Positions 11,405 to 12,504 of a DNA stretch of 12,504 nucleotides are shown piece by piece. The notes beneath the pieces are model-generated. The model made no database searches, had not been told where the DNA came from, and worked only from the letters and a program-made list of their open reading frames with translations. Origin of the DNA: Hyphochytrium catenoides (Eukaryota; Sar; Hyphochytriomycetes; Hyphochytriales; Hyphochytriaceae); assembly GCA_900088475.1 (NCBI GenBank), contig FLMG01004482.1, positions 1,638 through 14,141 of the forward strand. Reading direction: 5' to 3'. The position numbers and the translations under genes are program-made. Numbering within the stretch: position 1 is the stretch's first letter; each line of letters begins with the position of its first letter.

Positions 11405-12048
11405 AGAGAGACTGTGTGAGAGGGAGTGAGGGCGGGAGAGAGGCGACAAATATAAAGTCGCCCAAGCAGGAAGAGGAAGAGTATTTAGGCACGCGCACAA
11501 CAAGGTCAAAGAGAGATGATGTGTGCCGTATAAAGGGAGAGAGAGAGAGAGAAAACAGAGAGAGAGAAGCGAAGAAGAGAGAGAGAGAAAACGGTATAGA
11601 AGAAGAAGAAAGGAGAGGAGAAGGGGAGAGATACCTGAGCTCTTCTATTAAAGCTCGACCCCAGACGATGGGGACCCCATCTTGGCTCTGAGAGTTGACG
11701 TGACAACGTCTGCTCCCTTTTGAAGGTATGGGCTGCTCTCTAAGATAGAAAGATGCTTGATGAGCTCGAGCGCTGAGGGTCGGAGAGAAAGATGAACCCA
11801 CAAACGAATGAGAGAGGAGAAGCGGAAGAAGAGATGAGAATGAGAGAGAGAAAGACAGAGAGACAGAAACGAAGTAAGAGATAGCGATATTGAGGAGCGG
11901 AGCGATGGGAAGATGCGCTTCGACACAGTGCGACGTGTCAAAGAAAGAGCATCTTCCCACAGGAGAGATTTCTTGCCTGCAGACTCCTCTGCTTCCAGCT
12001 TGCGGAGGATCTGAGACCGGGGAGGGAACCTCGAAGGTAGTAGATCAT
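7472..12048 (-). CDS. COX15: COX15 homologue, mitochondrial heme A synthase (11 coding exons)
   Basis: Coding exons in transcript order: 12048-11977, 11739-11635, 11350-11186, 10577-10488, 10176-10006, 9557-9278, 9027-8933, 8610-8531, 8146-8041, 7741-7679 and 7540-7472 (TAA stop). The product is 431 residues; human COX15 has 410. Family role: it converts heme O to heme A by oxidising the C8 methyl group, using ferredoxin-derived electrons, and so supplies cytochrome c oxidase in the inner mitochondrial membrane. The four conserved heme-ligand histidines are present: EYGHRM (H159), YRLATH (H234), VQFDHR (H343) and ATAHQ (H408). So are the glutamate E156, [32 protein letters not shown] and [14 protein letters not shown]. 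About eight membrane segments are visible, near 78-98, 162-179, 187-209, 231-253, 272-300, 342-360, 376-400 and 404-423. Residues 1-77 are rich in R and S and low in acids, like a transit peptide. Exons 3-11 are firm. Exons 1-2 are less so, because they lack homology and exon 1 needs a GC donor. Confidence 0.92.
8429..8475 (+). repeat. GA-rich tract in COX15 intron 8
   Basis: A short GA-repeat stretch inside intron 8 (8147-8530). It is CT-rich in the sense of COX15 transcription and lies about 55-100 bases downstream of that intron's 5' splice site. Confidence 0.7.
9594..9674 (+). repeat. GA microsatellite in COX15 intron 5
   Basis: Nearly continuous GA repeat within intron 5 (9558-10005), immediately upstream of the exon 6 acceptor in transcript sense. 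Read on the - strand it is CT-rich and probably extends the polypyrimidine tract of that acceptor. Confidence 0.85.
9911..9934 (+). repeat. 12-bp tandem duplication in COX15 intron 5
   Basis: Two adjacent 12-base units, gcattcgagcgg then gcattcgagcga, differ only in the last base. It looks like a simple slippage duplication. No function is apparent. Confidence 0.85.
10930..10972 (+). repeat. GA microsatellite in COX15 intron 3
   Basis: GA repeat within intron 3 (10578-11185), at 608 bases the longest intron in the window. The rest of that intron is mixed purine-rich sequence with no recognisable nested gene. Confidence 0.8.
11354..11411 (+). repeat. GA microsatellite abutting the COX15 exon 3 acceptor
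   Basis: GA repeat directly next to the exon 3 boundary at 11350. On the transcribed strand it forms a long CT tract ending in ctctcttcag, and so serves as the polypyrimidine tract of this acceptor. Confidence 0.85.
11535..11589 (+). repeat. GA microsatellite in COX15 intron 2
   Basis: A second GA-rich run in intron 2 (11351-11634), separated from the acceptor-proximal tract by about 120 bases of mixed sequence. Confidence 0.8.
11977..12048 (-). other. COX15: COX15 exon 1, start of presumed mitochondrial leader
   Basis: Read on the - strand, the ATG at 12048 opens 24 codons beginning [17 protein letters not shown] and ending at CAG. There are five basic residues and no acidic ones, as expected of a cleavable mitochondrial presequence. 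An in-frame TGA at 12108-12106 lies upstream with no ATG between, supporting this start. The exon ends CAG|gcaaga, a good GC-type donor. Without splicing, the frame closes 14 codons later. The next exon (11739-11635) continues in phase 0 with 35 more arginine-rich residues. The exon is inferred from composition and splice signals. A different donor or an additional upstream exon remains possible. Confidence 0.6.
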
Positions 12049-12389
12049 GGTCGGAGACTCTCTGTCCTGGCCCTGTTGGCCTTGTCTCCTGCCTCCCACT
12101 TGCCCTCAGTCACTGGTGAAGCGGAGCTCCAGGCAATGGATTGCCGTCGAGTGAACTAGTAAGAATATGAAAGTGTTTGCTAAGAAGCTGTCAGCTGTCA
12201 ACACAGCGACAGTATGCGGAGGATGAGCTGGAGGATGTGGGACACGGAGGAGACCGCAAAAGGAGGAGGAAAGGCCCCGATAGGGGAGGAGATCGAGGGT
12301 AAATAACGGAGTAGTGCGGACAGTAGTGCGTAAGCAGGAAAGGAGAGAGGCAGCAAGGAGACAGAGAGACAGAGACCAGCGAGTCGAGA
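12049..12389. other. COX15 upstream flank, no gene confidently recognised
   Basis: Expected to contain the COX15 promoter and 5' UTR. No TATA box or other core element was recognised. On the + strand a short acidic-then-basic open frame (about 12207-12300) is visible; it is discussed among the findings and is not strong enough to call. Confidence 0.4.
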
Positions 12390-12504
12390 AAAGGAGAGAG
12401 AGAGAGACAGGGAGGGAGAGCGCGCACTCGAGAGAGAGAGAAGAGAGAGGAAGAGAGGGAGAGAGAGGGAGGGAGAGGGAGAGAGGGAGAGAGGGAGAGA
12501 GAGG
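12390..12504 (+). repeat. GA-rich simple sequence at the right edge
   Basis: Almost pure GA/GGGA repeat continuing to the end of the window. Open frames through it on either strand are low-complexity artefacts. Confidence 0.85.

Noticed and set aside
11157-11960. A 267-codon - strand open frame across COX15 exons 2-3.
   Set aside because: It starts with GTG, consists mostly of serine/leucine-rich intron sequence and reads the conserved heme A synthase exon in the wrong frame.
1-12504. Possible novel gene system, mobile element or CRISPR-like array.
   Set aside because: All recognisable coding sequence belongs to two well-known conserved genes. The repeats are simple-sequence tracts without spacers, terminal inverted repeats or transposase-like frames.

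Overview
The window is nuclear DNA of an intron-rich microbial eukaryote. It carries two complete, convergent, conserved housekeeping genes: a VPS51 homologue on the + strand (coding span 1534-7032, 12 coding exons) and a COX15 / heme A synthase homologue on the - strand (coding span 7472-12048, 11 coding exons). Both were assembled exon by exon, using splice signals, reading-frame continuity and remembered alignment to the human proteins. No prokaryotic, viral, CRISPR, rRNA, tRNA or transposon sequence was recognised.

The organism cannot be named from the sequence alone. Dense short introns (about 140-610 bp), roughly balanced base composition and abundant CT/GA simple repeats fit a protist or alga. 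A photosynthetic alveolate of the chromerid kind is one possibility, but this is only a guess.

Layout. Positions 1-1533 are the left flank and 5' leader of VPS51: a short open frame at the edge, a purine-rich stretch, a pyrimidine-rich stretch with a CT microsatellite at about 860-1038, and a mixed-sequence leader. VPS51 follows at 1534-7032. A 439-bp gap between the two stop codons (7033-7471) holds GA tracts and a tandem duplication with a 60-bp offset. COX15 runs leftward from 12048 to 7472, beginning with two small exons that encode an arginine-rich, presumably mitochondrial, leader. Positions 12049-12504 are its upstream flank, ending in GA-rich simple sequence.

The two proteins work in different places. 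VPS51 is a subunit of the GARP/EARP vesicle-tethering complexes at the trans-Golgi and endosomes. COX15 makes heme A for cytochrome c oxidase in the mitochondrial inner membrane. Nothing suggests they form a functional unit. The more unusual signals lie in gene architecture: strong phase-0 intron bias with CAG/AAG before the introns, a probable GC-AG first intron in COX15, in-frame tandem acceptors in VPS51, simple repeats whose strand follows gene direction, and a CT tract and GA tract in two introns of one gene that could pair in its pre-mRNA.
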